NCBI GenBank assembly: GCA_029449245.1
Contig: JANATF010000009.1
Span: 682,001-746,000, forward strand
Source of the DNA: Mortierella alpina
Lineage: Eukaryota; Mortierellomycota; Mortierellomycetes; Mortierellales; Mortierellaceae
Direction: 5' to 3'
DNA: 64,000 nucleotides
Of the stretch, positions 48,855-60,953 are shown in pieces (position 1 is the first letter of the stretch; each line of letters begins with the position of its first letter). Position numbers and translations under genes: made by a program. Below the pieces are notes generated by a model that saw only the letters and a program-made list of their open reading frames with translations, ran no database searches and was not told the origin of the DNA.

Positions 48855-51800
48855 AAAAAAATAGAAAAGTCAATCTTGTTCAGTGTGCACATCCACTTAA
48901 GATCCCTTGGCCCTTCATATGAGCCATATCACCCATATGGACACCTACATCGGCGCCTCTCATTGGCCGATCAGAGTCGGTTCTTGCAGATGCTGTCGAC
49001 TAGTGCTGAAGTGCTTATAATGCCATACTACCGGTACGGTGGGCCTGTCCAGAGCGAGCTCGATCGTCCGAGCTGCTTGAATGGCAATTATAAACAGATT
49101 CGAGAATCTGCAAGATTGGCCATCGCAAAGGGCCCAGGTTCGCTTTGCGAATGGGTTGATTCCGCAACGCAGATTGTAAAGATGAGTAAACCAAGAAAAG
49201 AGTGCCGGGCGTGATGCACCACACTCCGAGGACTCGACAAAAGTAGATGGAATGCCCAGGCGCCCAAATACTGAATTAGCAAAGTCAGTCTTCAAAGCTG
49301 AGGTCAAATGCTTAAAGCGAACCCTGGGAGCCGCAATGGCTCTCAATGATTACTGGGTGGTCCAGCCAGCGGTGCCAGGCACTCGAATCGATCCGGTAGG
49401 AGTCTGTGGCGCGCTGCATGGTGTTTACACAGCATTATATTAGCATAGCGCACAAACCTAAAAAAAAGCACTGGCCCACTGTTCCTGAAATTCCAGGCAC
49501 CTGCATATGGGCCATACCATCCATATGGCGCCTCTTATTGGCTGAACAGGGCCGGTACTTGTGAATGCTCGTCGACTAGTGCCGAAACACTCATAATGCG
49601 ACATTGCCGGTATGGTGGGCTTGTCCAGAGCGAGCTCGATCGTCCGAGCTGCTCGAATCGCAATTATAACCAATTTCAAGAATCTGTAAGATTCGCCATC
49701 GCAAAGGTCCAGGTTGACTTTTGCGAATGGGTCGATTCCGCAACGTAGATTGTAAAGATGAACAAAGCAAGAAAAGAGTGCCGGGTGTGATGTACCACCC
49801 TCCCAGGGCCCTGGAAAAGTGGATGGAATGATCAGGCGCCAAAAACTATAATAGCAAGGTCGCCTCCCAAAGCCAGTTGCTATCAGAGAGTCCTGGGAGC
49901 CGCAATGGCTCTAGATGGTTACTTGGTCGTCCGGATAGTGGTGCCAGGCACCCAAAGTGATCCGGTAGGACTCTGTGGCGCGCTGCATGGTGTTTATACA
50001 GCATTATATGTAGTTTTGCATAGCGCACAAACCTAAAAAAAAGCACTGGCCCACTGTTCCTGAAATTCCAGGCACCTGCATATGGGCCATACCATCCATA
50101 TGGCGCCGCTTATTGGCTGATCAGGGCCGGTTCTTGCAGATGCTCGTCGACTAGTGCCGACATGCTTATAATGCAATACTACCGGCATGGTGGGCTTGTC
50201 CAGAGCGAGCTCGATCGTCCGAGCTGCTTGAATGGCATTTATAAACAGATTCGAGAATCTGCAAGATTGGCCATCGCAAAGGGCCCAGGTTCGCTTTGCG
50301 AATGGGTTGATTCCGCAACGCAGATTGTAAAGATGAGTAAACCAAGAAAAGAGTGCCGGGCGTGATGCACCACACTCCGAGGACTCTACAAAAGTAGATG
50401 GAATGCCCAGGCGCCCAAATACTGAATTAGCAAAGTCAGTCTTCAAAGCTGAGGTCAAATGCTTAAAGCGAGCCCTGGGAGCCGCAATGGCTCTCAGTGG
50501 CTACCGGGTGGTCTAGCCAGCGGTGCCAGGCACTCAGTGCGATCCGCGAGGACTCTCTAATGCGCTGCATGGTGTTTATACAGCATTATGTGTAGTTTTG
50601 CACAGCTCGCAAACCTAAAAAAAAGCACTGGTCCACTGTTCCTGAAATTCCAGGCACCAGCATATGGGCCATACCATCCATATGGCGCCTCTTATTGGCT
50701 GATCAGGGCCGGTTCTTGCAGGTGCTCATCGACTAGTGCCGACATGCTTATAATGCGATACTACCGGCATGGTGGGCTTGTCCAGAGCGAGCTCGATCGT
50801 CCGAGCTGCTTGAATGGCAATTATAAACAGATTCAAGAATCTGCAAGATTGGCCATCGCAAAAGTCCCAGGTTGGCTTTTGTGAATGGGTTGATTCCGCA
50901 ACGCAGATTGTAAAGATGAGTAAACCAAGAAAAGAGTGCCGGGCGTGATGCACCACACTCCGAGGACTCGACAAAAGTAAATGGAATACCCAGGCGCCCA
51001 AATACTGCATTAGCAAAGTCAGTCTCCAAAGCTGAGGTCAAATGCTTAAAGCGAGCCCTGGGAGCTGCAATGGCTCTCAGTGGCTACTGGGTGGTCTAGC
51101 CAGCGGTGCCAGGCACTCAGTGCGATCCGCGAGGACTCTCTAATGCGCTGCATGGTGTTTATACAGCATTATGTGTAGTTTTGCACAGCTCGCAAACCTA
51201 AAAAAAAGCACTGGTCCACTGTTCCTGAAATTCCAGGCACCAGCATATGGGCCATACCATCCATATGGCGCCTCTCATTGGCCGATCAGAGTCGGTTCTT
51301 GCAGATGCTGTCGACTAGTGCTGAACTGCTTATAATGCCATACTACCGGTACGGTGGGCCTGTCCAGAGCGAGCTCGATCGTCCGAGCTGCTTGAATGGC
51401 ATTTATAAACAGATTCAAGAATCTGCAAGACTGGCCATCGCAAAAGTCCCAGGTTGGCTTTTGTGAATGGGTTGATTCCGCAACGCAGATTGTAAAGATG
51501 AGTAAACCAAGAAAAGAGTGCCGGGCGTGATGCACCACACTCCGAGGACTCGACAAAAGTAAATGGAATACCCAGGCGCCCAAATACTGCATTAGCAAAG
51601 TCAGTCTCCAAAGCTGAGGTCAAATGCTTAAAGCGAGCCCTGGGAGCCGCAATGGCTCTCAATGACTACTGGGTGGTCCAGCCAGCGGTGCCAGGCACTC
51701 GAATCGATCCGGTAGGACTCTGTGGCGCACTTCATATGTTTATACTGTATGGCATTATATGTCAGCTTGCACAGTGTACAAACCTAAAAAAAGCACTGGC

Positions 51801-52940
51801 CCACTGTTCCTGAAATTCCAGGCACCAGCATATGGGCCATACCATCCATATGGCGCCTCTTATTGGCTGATCAGGGCCGGTTCTTGCAGGTGCTCATCGA
51901 CTAGTGCCGACATGCTTATAATGCGATACTACCGGCATGGTGGGCTTGTCCAGAGCGAGCTCGATCGTCCGAGCTGCTTGAATTGCATTTATAAACAGAT
52001 TCAAGAATCTGCAAGATTGGCCATCGCAAAAGTCCCAGGTTGGCTTTTGCGAATGCGTCGACTCCGCAACGCAGATTGCGAAGATGAGCAAACCAGGAAA
52101 GGAGTGCCGTGTGTGGTGCACCACACTCCCAGGGCTCTAGAAAAGTCGTTGGAAATGATCAGGCGCCAAAAACTGGATTAGCAAAGTCGCCTTCCAAAGT
52201 TGAGGTCAAATGCTCTCAGAGAGCCGTGGGATCCGTGATGGCTCTCGATGGCTACCTGGTGGCCTGGGAAGCCGCGCCAGGCACTCTGTGCGGTCCGCGA
52301 GGACTCTATGGTGCGCTGCATGAGTTTCTGTAGCATTATATGTATTTTTGCACAGCGCACAACCTTAAAAATAGATAAATGAGCCTGTGCCTGAGTTCCC
52401 ATGCATCTGCATATGGGCCATACCATCCATATGGCACTCTTATTGACTGATCAGGGCCGGTTCTTGCAGATGCTCGTTGACCACTGCCGAAATGCTTATA
52501 ATTCTATACAACCGCTACGGTGGGCTTGTCCAGAGCGAGCTCGATCGTCCGAGCTGCTTGAATTGTAATTATAACCATTTTCAAGAATGAAGAATGAACA
52601 AAATTCACCATCGCGAAGGCACCTCTGTCTTTGCCGAACAAGTCGATTCCGCTACTCAGATTGCGAAGATGAGCAAACTAAGAAAAGAGTGCCGTGTGTG
52701 ATGCACCACACCCCCCAGGGCTCTGGAAAAGTGAATTGAATGACTAGGCGCCAAAAAAATGATTCAGCAAAGTCGCCTTCCAACGGTGAGGTTGGAGTAG
52801 CATAGAACGAGAGCCCTAAGGGAAGCCATGGCTCCCTATAACTACCCAGTGACATGGGTGCCTGTGCCAGGCCCTCACTGCGATCCGCAAGAACTCTCTG
52901 GTGCGCTGTATGGTGTTTCCACAACAGTTTACTTCACAGG
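48855..52940 (+). repeat. Tandem array of seven ~580-bp repeat units
   Basis: Seven direct copies lie head to tail. The shared word GAGCTCGATCGTCCGAGCTG starts (or nearly so) at 49056, 49632, 50207, 50789, 51371, 51957 and 52537, giving periods of 576, 575, 582, 582, 586 and 580 bp. Using the A-run followed by GCACTGG as unit start, units begin near 48855, 49468, 50043, 50625, 51208, 51793 and 52378. Inner copies are very similar; the first and last are more diverged. Each unit holds the dyad CATATGGGCC..CCATATGG, the hairpin AGCTCG/CGAGCT, the dyad CAGATTC-AA-GAATCTG (in most copies), an inverted CCAAT box (ATTGG) and a TTATAATG word about 60 bp later. No intact coding frame is kept in all units. 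It matches no element that I recognise. Confidence 0.95.
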
Positions 52941-52944
52941 CACA

Positions 52945-53265
52945 GCACACAAAGCTGGCGCTCTCTTCTTGGTTTGCTCAACTTCATAATCAGCGTTGCG
53001 AAATCAATTCTCGGCAAAGCCAGAAAGGCCTTTGCGATGGAGAATCTTGCGGGGTCTTGAAATTGGTAATACATTTGCAATTCAAGCGGCTCGGATGAGC
53101 GAGCTCGCTCTGGACAAGCCCAGCGTACCGGTAGCATGGCATTATAAGCATTCCGGAACTAGTCGACGAGCATTTACAAGAACCGGCCCTGATCGGTCAA
53201 TGACAGGCGCCGATAAGGGAGGCCATATGGGTGGCAGGGCGCCATCCTATTCGTATGGTTCAGTA
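52945..53265 (-). repeat. Inverted, diverged copy of the ~580-bp unit at the array's end
   Basis: Read on the minus strand this stretch follows the unit from ATCGGCGCCTGTCATTGACC through GGGCCGGTTCTTGTAAATGC, GCTTATAATGCCAT and GGGCTTGTCCAGAGCGAGCT to GAGCAAACCAAGAAGAGAGC. It is about half a unit, in the orientation opposite to the array. The core from the ATTG word to CTTGAATTG is best kept; the rest is clearly diverged. Confidence 0.9.
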
Positions 53266-53270
53266 GGTTG

Positions 53271-53863
53271 CTAGCATAAAACCATAGGAGCAGGAATGTG
53301 CTCTATGACAAGAATCATCCCTGCTTAGTCAGAAGTGTGGTTTCCATGGCATGTGCTGACCCAACCGCGATGGCAAAGACTTGAATGGTTCAACCTAAGA
53401 TACATGTGGTTATGTGGCAGTGTCATCGAGAACAGATCGATACAGAACCACTATTGCAGCAGGTTTGCCGCGCGTTAGGTGTGATCTATGCTGTTGTATC
53501 CACTTTTTCTTCTCCGGTACGTGCGTTTCCTCTTTCAACTGTGATCCCTGTCTCAGAATACTTTGCGGCTTCTTATCGCGCTGTTCATCTAGAGTATTCA
53601 GAGGCATCCAAGGAATCGCTTGGCTTGGAGGAGTGCCATTAGCCTGAACAGCGATACAACTCGGCGCTAGACTCAAATGTGAACTCTGCGCACGGCTTTT
53701 CTCTTTCGCTACTTCGTGAACGAGTCCATTTATGGAACGGAGAAAAGTGCCAGAGTCTCACCCTTCATTGTTGGGGTCACGGTGTTTGTTGGTGTGCCCT
53801 CGAATTCGAATGAACCTGACATCTCTTCATTCCTTCGTTCCTGTTTACTCTTCATCCACTCCC
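53271..53863. other. Intergenic between repeat block and PLP enzyme
   Basis: About 590 bp with no supported gene. The last 100 bp before the next start are C/T-rich and look like a leader. Confidence 0.5.
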
Positions 53864-55388
53864 ATGACCAACCCCTCTAGTTTGCCAACGGCCTTTCATC
53901 CTGGCCCATTCGGCCACAAGCAGCGCAAGAACTTCTTTTTCCCTCAAGGAAAAACAGAGTTCAACCATGGCTCCTATGGTACAATGAGAGCAACTGTTCT
54001 TCGTTCCATAGAGCGTGCACTTTTCTTCTACTTCAGTTAAACCGCGAAATGTACTCACATGTACTCTTGTGTGTGCATACTGACAGGCACCTTCACCCGA
54101 TCCGTCCAGCAGAATATGATGAAGTGGCACAACCTTGCAGAGGAGAATCCAGGTACAGTACTGTCTGCGTGTCACCCTGAATATGCTTTGTGAGTAGATT
54201 GAATTGAACAACGTAGCACCTGTTTAACGTACCACACTCTATAGACCGCTGGGTACGCCTGGACCTCAAACCAGCGCTTCGACAGGTGCGCTCGCAGCTT
54301 GCAGAGTTTATGAACTGCGACAAGGATGAGCTCGCACTCGTACAGAACACCACAGTGGGTGTCAATACCATTTTACGTAGTCTTGAGTTTCTGCCAGGCG
54401 ACCGAATTCTTCAGCTGTCGACAGGGTACGTTTCTGTCGACAAGACAGTACATTATATCTGCGATTCACACAAGGATGTCGAGATTGTAGAGGTGCCCGT
54501 GGTGATGCCCATGACGGACCAAGAGATTGTGTACCAAGTTGAAAAGACTGTCCAGGAACAACTGTCCAAGAACGATGGCAGCAGGATCAAGTTGGCTATG
54601 ATCGACTGGATCTCGTCGATCCCCGCTGTAGTGCATCCGGTCAAGGCAATCGTAGACATGCTCAGATCGTACGAGATCCTCGTGTTTCTTGATGGTGCTC
54701 ATGCTATTGGACAGGTCCCCGTCGACCTCTCCTATATCAACCCAGACTTTTTCATCACAAACTGCCACAAGGTAAATACACACTGCCCAGGGGAGGGGAT
54801 GTAGAGCGAATTGTAAAGCAGCACAATGCATGCCGACTAACATCATTTTGTTATCAGTGGCTGTATAGTGTACGAGGATCAGCCGTGCTGTACGTCCCCA
54901 AGCATTTTCAAGCACAAATCCATCCAACAGCGATTCAAGGCGACTACAAAACCGGGTTTGAGCTAGAGTTCTCGTGGAATGGCACCATGGACTATTCGAC
55001 TATGCTCTCTGTTGAGGGTGCACTGGAGTTCCGCAAACAGTACGGCGAGAAAGCCATCATCCGCTACATGCATAGTCTTGCCATTGAGGGAGGCAGGGTC
55101 ATGGCTGAGATCCTTGGGACAAACGTATTGACCCCTCACGACCAACAAGTCGGCAGCATGTTTGATGTCCGTCTTCCGATCAAAGACATCAACCACCCAA
55201 AGATTGAGACCCCCGACTATTTAATCAAGCATCTGCTGGATAAGTACAACCTTTTTACTCCGAGCTACAAACACGGAGGATACTTCTGGACTAGGGTCTC
55301 TGCACAGATCTACTTGGAGATTGAAGACTTTGTGCACCTGGCGAACGTGTGGAAGGAGGTCATCGCAGAGCTGAACTCTGAAATTTGA
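53864..55388 (+). CDS. Class V PLP-dependent enzyme (Egt2 / L-cysteine desulfhydrase-like)
   Basis: Four exons (53864-53978, 54087-54152, 54245-54771, 54858-55388) give 412 residues. The start region NFFFPQGKTEFNHGSYGTFT is typical of the isopenicillin-N-epimerase-like group. LALVQNTTVGVNTILRSLEF shapes the cofactor pocket, FLDGAHAIGQVPVDL carries the pyridine-binding Asp at about 210, and ITNCHKWLYSVRGSAVLYVP carries the Schiff-base Lys at about 236, the last residue of exon 3. The C-terminal domain ends with FTPSYKHGGYFWTRVSAQIY. Relatives include fungal Egt2 (ergothioneine synthesis, C-S lyase) and plant L-cysteine desulfhydrase, so a C-S bond reaction is likely but the substrate is not fixed by sequence alone. 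Confidence 0.88.
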
Positions 55389-57288
55389 TGTGTCTGACGT
55401 TCCAACGTTCAGATAATCCTTACTGCAGTCCCGAATAGCATATACAAATTGTGCTACGTGAAAGCACCCTGTCCGCAAGAATGACAGCTCAAAATACAAC
55501 GATGTATTCCTGTTGAGATCTTCACGGACCACTGTTTCATCTATGCTAGCGAACCTCTGTCGGTCATCCTCATCGCCCGACATAGGTACGACGTTCTACT
55601 CAAAGCACTTTTAAGTCCGATTTCTCGACATCCATCAACCTCCCATCGAAAACCTTTGTCATTTTCGTGTTCAAAAGACTCTGCTCCCTTAAACCGACCT
55701 CAAGCCTACGTCCTGTATGCCCTCGTTCAGAGATCCTCGGAATATCATTGATTGCTTTCCTTCGAGTGCTAATCAGTTTTCTAACCATGGAACCATGGGA
55801 GGAATTCCTTTGTGTGTGCATCATCATCAGGAGTATCGATAGCATCGGTGTACTTATCCCAACTGCAAGCGTTTGGCGTGCAGGTTGTTTTCTGTGGAAC
55901 TCATCAACGATCTGAAATTACAGGCAGAGGATTTCAACCATGATCAACATGCCATGCGAAGGTTTCCAAAATTTATCTCGCAACCGGAGTTGAAATTGCT
56001 TCGCTCTCAGGAACTCACGAATGCATCTCTTTGACAACAAGCGAGCTAAGGCTACTGGAGGCACTGAACGGGCAGACCTTGGACGCGCTAAGCGACTAGC
56101 CGAAATTTTAATGAAGCTCAGGATGTGACAGATAGCTATGAGGAGGATGAAGCCATCCGACAGCCAATTGTCGAGTCATTGTTGATAGCGTCGAATTTGC
56201 TCTCGCCAGATGCCACTGCCTTGCAACATGTCTTTCTCTTTGCAATAAAAATTTGCTGCTCTGTAGTTCAGAATGTTCTTTTGGTCATGGCGCTGTCAGT
56301 AGGAAGTGATGGTGTCGTATGGCGTCGACCGGCCGCTATTATAAAGTCATCCGAGGGTGCATTTCTTTACTTTCGCCTTTCTTTCGAAATGGACTAGTCT
56401 GAGGTAAGTGCCTAGGCAATCAAAGCGCAAATCACCTTTCCCTTTTCCCTTCTCTCCTTCAAGTCTTTTGTTTCCGCGTTATAGTCTAAAGATCACGTCC
56501 TCTTTCTTCCTAGCTCTTGCAAAGTTGTACAAAATCGAGAGTTCAGGGCTATGATTATATATACATGTGTCCTCACCAGAGCCTGCCCAGAACTCAGCGA
56601 AGCAGCATGGACTAATCACAGGTTGATATCTTTTCTAGTCGAGCAGGGTCTGGAGTTTGGTCTTTCTCCAGCACCAAAAAAGACCATCCCAATGTGCTCG
56701 CCTCCTGCGGGTTGCTTTTCATTTTTTTTCTCGCTTTTCTCCTTGTAAGTCATCCTCCTGTTATGATCTTCATGTCGAGCAGCCACTTTCCAATCACTTC
56801 TATGGTCTAATGCTTCTCTCTGTCCACGTTTGCCAAAAGACTCATCAGTTTTGCTTCTCGAGGAGCATGTTGGGTTTGCTACCACGCCAGATCTTCACAA
56901 CTGGAACAAGACCACGCTCCTCCTGTCCATGTTGACTCAGGGGGAGCACCTCTCATAAGGGTGCATATTGTAAGTCCAATATGCTGAAAGGTGCTCATGA
57001 AATGGGATACACGTTGTACATATCTTAACAATATGTCTCCTTTGTAGGACTGTGAAAGGTCATCATTAAAGGTACTGCACGCTTCTGAAAGCTATATTGA
57101 GGACTGACATATGTAATAGATCCTTGTCAAGCCAGATCGCGATCGGGTCGCGCTACCCTATAAGCTCAAAATAGAAATCGAGAGTAGAGGGTGAGTCGAA
57201 TATCAAATGTGCGCATCGCACTTTTACTCCCCCACTCGATCATTCAGCGTCATCCCACCATACCCACATCCGCTTGCAGGATTAGATC
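55389..57288. other. Intergenic region, no confident gene
   Basis: About 1.9 kb with only short frames broken by stops. The stretch 55560-55800 on the plus strand could be a decayed coding fragment (Arg/Leu/His-rich), but I cannot name it. Confidence 0.45.
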
Positions 57289-59000
57289 ATGACAGCAGGA
57301 CCAACAGATCTGATCTTTCTCGGAACGGGCACCTCCAGCGGAGTGGTAATTAGAAAGTGCAGATGCGGCCAATCTATGTCTGAAGAACAGGGACAGGGGA
57401 TCAAGCTGTTTTGCTGACTTATACGTGCTGTCGCTCTACCTCCTTTCTTTTTTTCAAAGCCCTCAGTGCCGTGCCTAACAGACCCAAAGAAGACTTGCAA
57501 GGTGTGCTTATCAACGCTCAAACCTGAAGGCGTCAAAAACATCAAGCGCAATACCAGTGGCATGGTTCACTTTACACATGAGGACGGCAGAGAAAGGTGC
57601 GCACAACAATGAAGTCTTTGGGAACAGGAGATCAAGAAAGATTCAACTGTGGCGCTCAAGTGGAGCAGCGCACTCTTTTAAAGACGGAGCAGCCTCTGAC
57701 TTACAGCCTATATCATATCGTTGATAGGAATATTCTCATCGACTGTGGCAAAAGCTTTTACGAGTCTGCAAGGCAATGGTTCCCTGAACACCAACTAAGA
57801 TGCATTGATGCTTTGGTACGTGCCATATTAGAAGCTTACTCTGTCTTTCGGTTCGGGATTCTCTCTATCTCCTAAACGTGGCGAACATGAGATTAATGCT
57901 TTGAGAGGGCTGGGCGACATCTTTTATGACACATTCAATAGGTTATCACTCATGGACATGCGGATGCGTTTTTTGGACTAGACGATCTTCGTTCCTGGTG
58001 CTTGCTGGATAAGAATCATCCTTACAGCATCCCCGTATACCTGGATCAACCTACAATGGACATTATAGCGGCTACATTCCCTTACATGGTCGATGCCAGC
58101 AAGGCTACAGGGGGAGGCGACATCCCTTCCTTCCAGTACAACATCATTGACCATAACGAAGACTTTGTCGTGGAGGGTATCACCTTTACCCCTTTGCCTG
58201 GTAAGAGCATCTCCAACAATTGAGGCTACCGGCAAGAGCGACTGCGACTTTCAGTTACAGTAGGAAAAGGGACACAAACCATGGAAGAATGATAACAAAC
58301 AAAGGAACGGGAAATAACATGGCGCAAAACAAGTTGAGGAATCGGATTTCGTGCCTCGATGCGGAAAGCAAGCGCTCCGCGACTGCGATCAGATGGACAA
58401 TTGATTCTGTCTAATTAATTGTACTGGTGGACAGCAAACGGGCCTAGATCAAGATGATCTCTTGACTTTTTGACCTCACTGACCATCGTAATATTGTCGG
58501 GATCTCAATCGTTGATAGTCCACCATGGAAAGTACATGTCAACAGGCGAGCCCTTTTGGTCTCTTGGCTTCCGATTCAAGGACTTGAGCTGGGTCTCAGA
58601 CTGTTCTAGTATACCTGACAGTACCACTGCCAAGATCCGCGGCTCAAAGGTGCTGGTCATTGATGGACTTAAAGGTGAGTCGTTAAACTGAAGCCATCGC
58701 TGTTTCTCTAAATGAACACAAGGCGTACGAACAAAGGATGGACCGTCGGAAGATATTGCCAACACGAGGGCTGACCTGCATACTATCCATGTAGAGACAA
58801 CACACCCTTCGCACTTCAGCATTCCCGAGGCACTCGCTTACACTAATGGTCTGGACCCAAAGCCTGAAAGGACATTTATCGTTGGATTTTGCCACTCCGC
58901 AGATCATTATGCAGAGGATGAACGGATGCGTGCGCTCGACGGTGGCAAAGATGCGACTGAATTCCGGATCGCCTTTGACGGACAGCGAATCTCTATCTGA
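57289..59000 (+). CDS. Metallo-beta-lactamase-fold hydrolase (PhnP-like)
   Basis: Six exons (57289-57345, 57460-57596, 57728-57815, 57942-58200, 58519-58674, 58723-59000) give 324 residues. The opening [20 protein letters not shown] is the small-MBL start. [13 protein letters not shown] follows, then the metal motif [17 protein letters not shown] with His98, His100 and Asp102, then [20 protein letters not shown] (His about 182-183), WVSDCSSIP (second-shell or metal Asp), [12 protein letters not shown], and [11 protein letters not shown] near the C-terminus. [15 protein letters not shown] insert after the first strand has three Cys that could bind a structural zinc, as in PhnP. The family contains cyclic phosphodiesterases; the substrate here is unknown. 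Introns 2 and 3 were set by phase and by the need to join REGRERN to ILIDCG-type sequence. Confidence 0.88.
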
Positions 59001-60953
59001 ACCGGCATTCAGCGATTGCCTACCGGGGATACCCCTTTACTGATGCCGGAGGGAGATTGGAGACGTGGATACACTTTTATGCAGGCACTTCAGGAAACAC
59101 CAACATATGCACGGAAGTGAAGGCGCATGCTAAAAGGGAAGCCACGGACAACATTATAGATATAAAAAAAGAGCGTTACAATAATATATGAACAGGCAAT
59201 GGAACCGACGTTGCCCTCTGGAATCTAGACTCCAGAGCTCCCATCATATGCCATTGCTTCTAACTGTCCCATTGTACTGTATATACTGACGATGTGTGAG
59301 TGTTACTGTGGTGTGAGAATCACACTATGTATTACCGCACGCGTACTTGGGCGTCGTCGAAGTTGCAGGGTAGCCCTGTGCTGAGTTTCAACACGCAGCA
59401 CTAAGGCCAGCGACCCGAGTCGTCGACTATCAGATCGAAGAAAAAAAAATCAGCAAACAAAAATTGAGTACCCCCGAGTCATCGTTATCAGATGCAAAAT
59501 TTGACAGCTCTCAAAAACATCATCATGGCAGCAAGGAACACGAAGCAGGCACAGCTTCGGGATAGCGGTGGCGTTTCTCACACAAGGAGATCCTTTCCGA
59601 GATGGCGAGGCCCCCCAAACTTAGGTCGCAGTGAGCGTGACCCGATTTCTTCATCTCTAAACAATAAGCTGCGACCTTCCATCATCGTTCGAACTTAACA
59701 GAGGACGCTTGACAACGCCAAATGAGTTCGATGATAAGCACTGTGGCGCGCCAACGGAGACAATCGAACTGCAAGCATGTCCTAATCGGAGAATGTAGAA
59801 TAAACAGTTCGCGAGGCATGGCTTGCGCTGCATAGTCTAGATGCCCATGAAGAACAAGAGGTGCAGCCTCCAGTCTCATTGCGATTGCCTCTCCCGCGTG
59901 TCCAGAGTCAGAATCAACAGTGAGAATCCGCTAAACAAAAAAAAAAAGGCCTGAAAGGCAGATCGACCTCTCTCTTCTGAAGAGATGACATCGTTTTGTT
60001 CAATTGAATCAGCGGCGTCTGCTTACGCCCTTATTTTGGATTTTCTGGTCGGATGAGGCGATTTAGACCCAAAGTAGCAATGACTTGGGTCACTGTACCC
60101 TGCTGAGAATGGGTCAAGGCTCTTTTTGGGAACAGCGAAAAGTCGCGCATGTGCCGCGCACCGTTTGTTTTGATGGCAGACCTATGAGGCGGAGTGTGTT
60201 TCATTGGTTGCCGACCCCAGTCAAGTCCACCTTAAAACATTGTCTTTCAATCCCAGCACACATTTGACAGCTTCGTTGATGGGTTTAACCAAGGGCCCTT
60301 GAAAGTTGAGAGTAGACTAGTTCACGGGCATAGCCGTTGTGTTCAGTCATCTGAATTCATCTCGGAATGATCTTTTGGATCTGATAGAGATGCGTCTAGC
60401 ACTGTTGCGCTGCTGACTGGGTTCCCTTATCAGATGAATCGACCACTGAGTAACTGTATCGAGCCACAGGCATGATTGGTGTTGTGTTTCCAGGCGGGCC
60501 AAAACACTACTATTAGTGCCGTTGCTGATTATTTTTCGCCGTTGGGAACGGACGATCGGTGGGAATCAGCTCGTAATTCTGTCATCTCCGGCCTACCTTT
60601 ACAACAGTATAATACCCCCTACCCCCACCGTGGATGAGAGACATTTACTGAAGTGAATGATACTGTATTCGCGGCGGTTCGAATAGACAATATCGTATAA
60701 AGAGGGTGTCCCTGCCAGACATTCTTATATCCTTCCCTTCTTCTTCTGTTCTTTACCTCTCGCTCAAACCTGCCAGCTCAGGTCTGGAGTGCTTCCTCTT
60801 ATACCCCCTTCTTTTGCCCTTGACTGCAGCGCCTGTATCCCTGCATTCCTCACGTTGACGCCGCGAAGCTTTAAGCACAGCTAGATTGTCCTTCATCCCT
60901 CCCTTATCCCCACGTTCTTTAGTTTCTTAGTTTACACAGACAGCGCGCCAACA
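59001..60953. other. Intergenic region upstream of ferric reductase
   Basis: About 1.95 kb without a supported gene. The last 250 bp (60720-60950) are C/T-rich and look like the leader of the reductase gene. A GGTTCGAATAG word at about 60677 recalls a tRNA B box, but no partner exists. Confidence 0.5.

Noticed and set aside
48960-51662. Minus-strand frames of 97-141 codons repeated in several array units (product containing SALKTDFANSVFGRLGI)
   Set aside because: The frame is broken or shifted in other units and absent from the last one, and the composition looks like chance translation of a repeat.
48915-52430. Similarity of GGGCCATACCATCC in each repeat unit to the 5' end of 5S rRNA
   Set aside because: Only about 10 bases agree; the rest of 5S rRNA, including its internal promoter, is absent and the following bases diverge at once.
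48855-53265. CRISPR or CRISPR-like array
   Set aside because: Units are ~580 bp and adjoining, without short repeats and unique spacers, and the genome is fungal.
60655-60700. tRNA gene suggested by a GGTTCGAATAG B-box-like word
   Set aside because: No A box, acceptor stem pairing or cloverleaf could be found around it.
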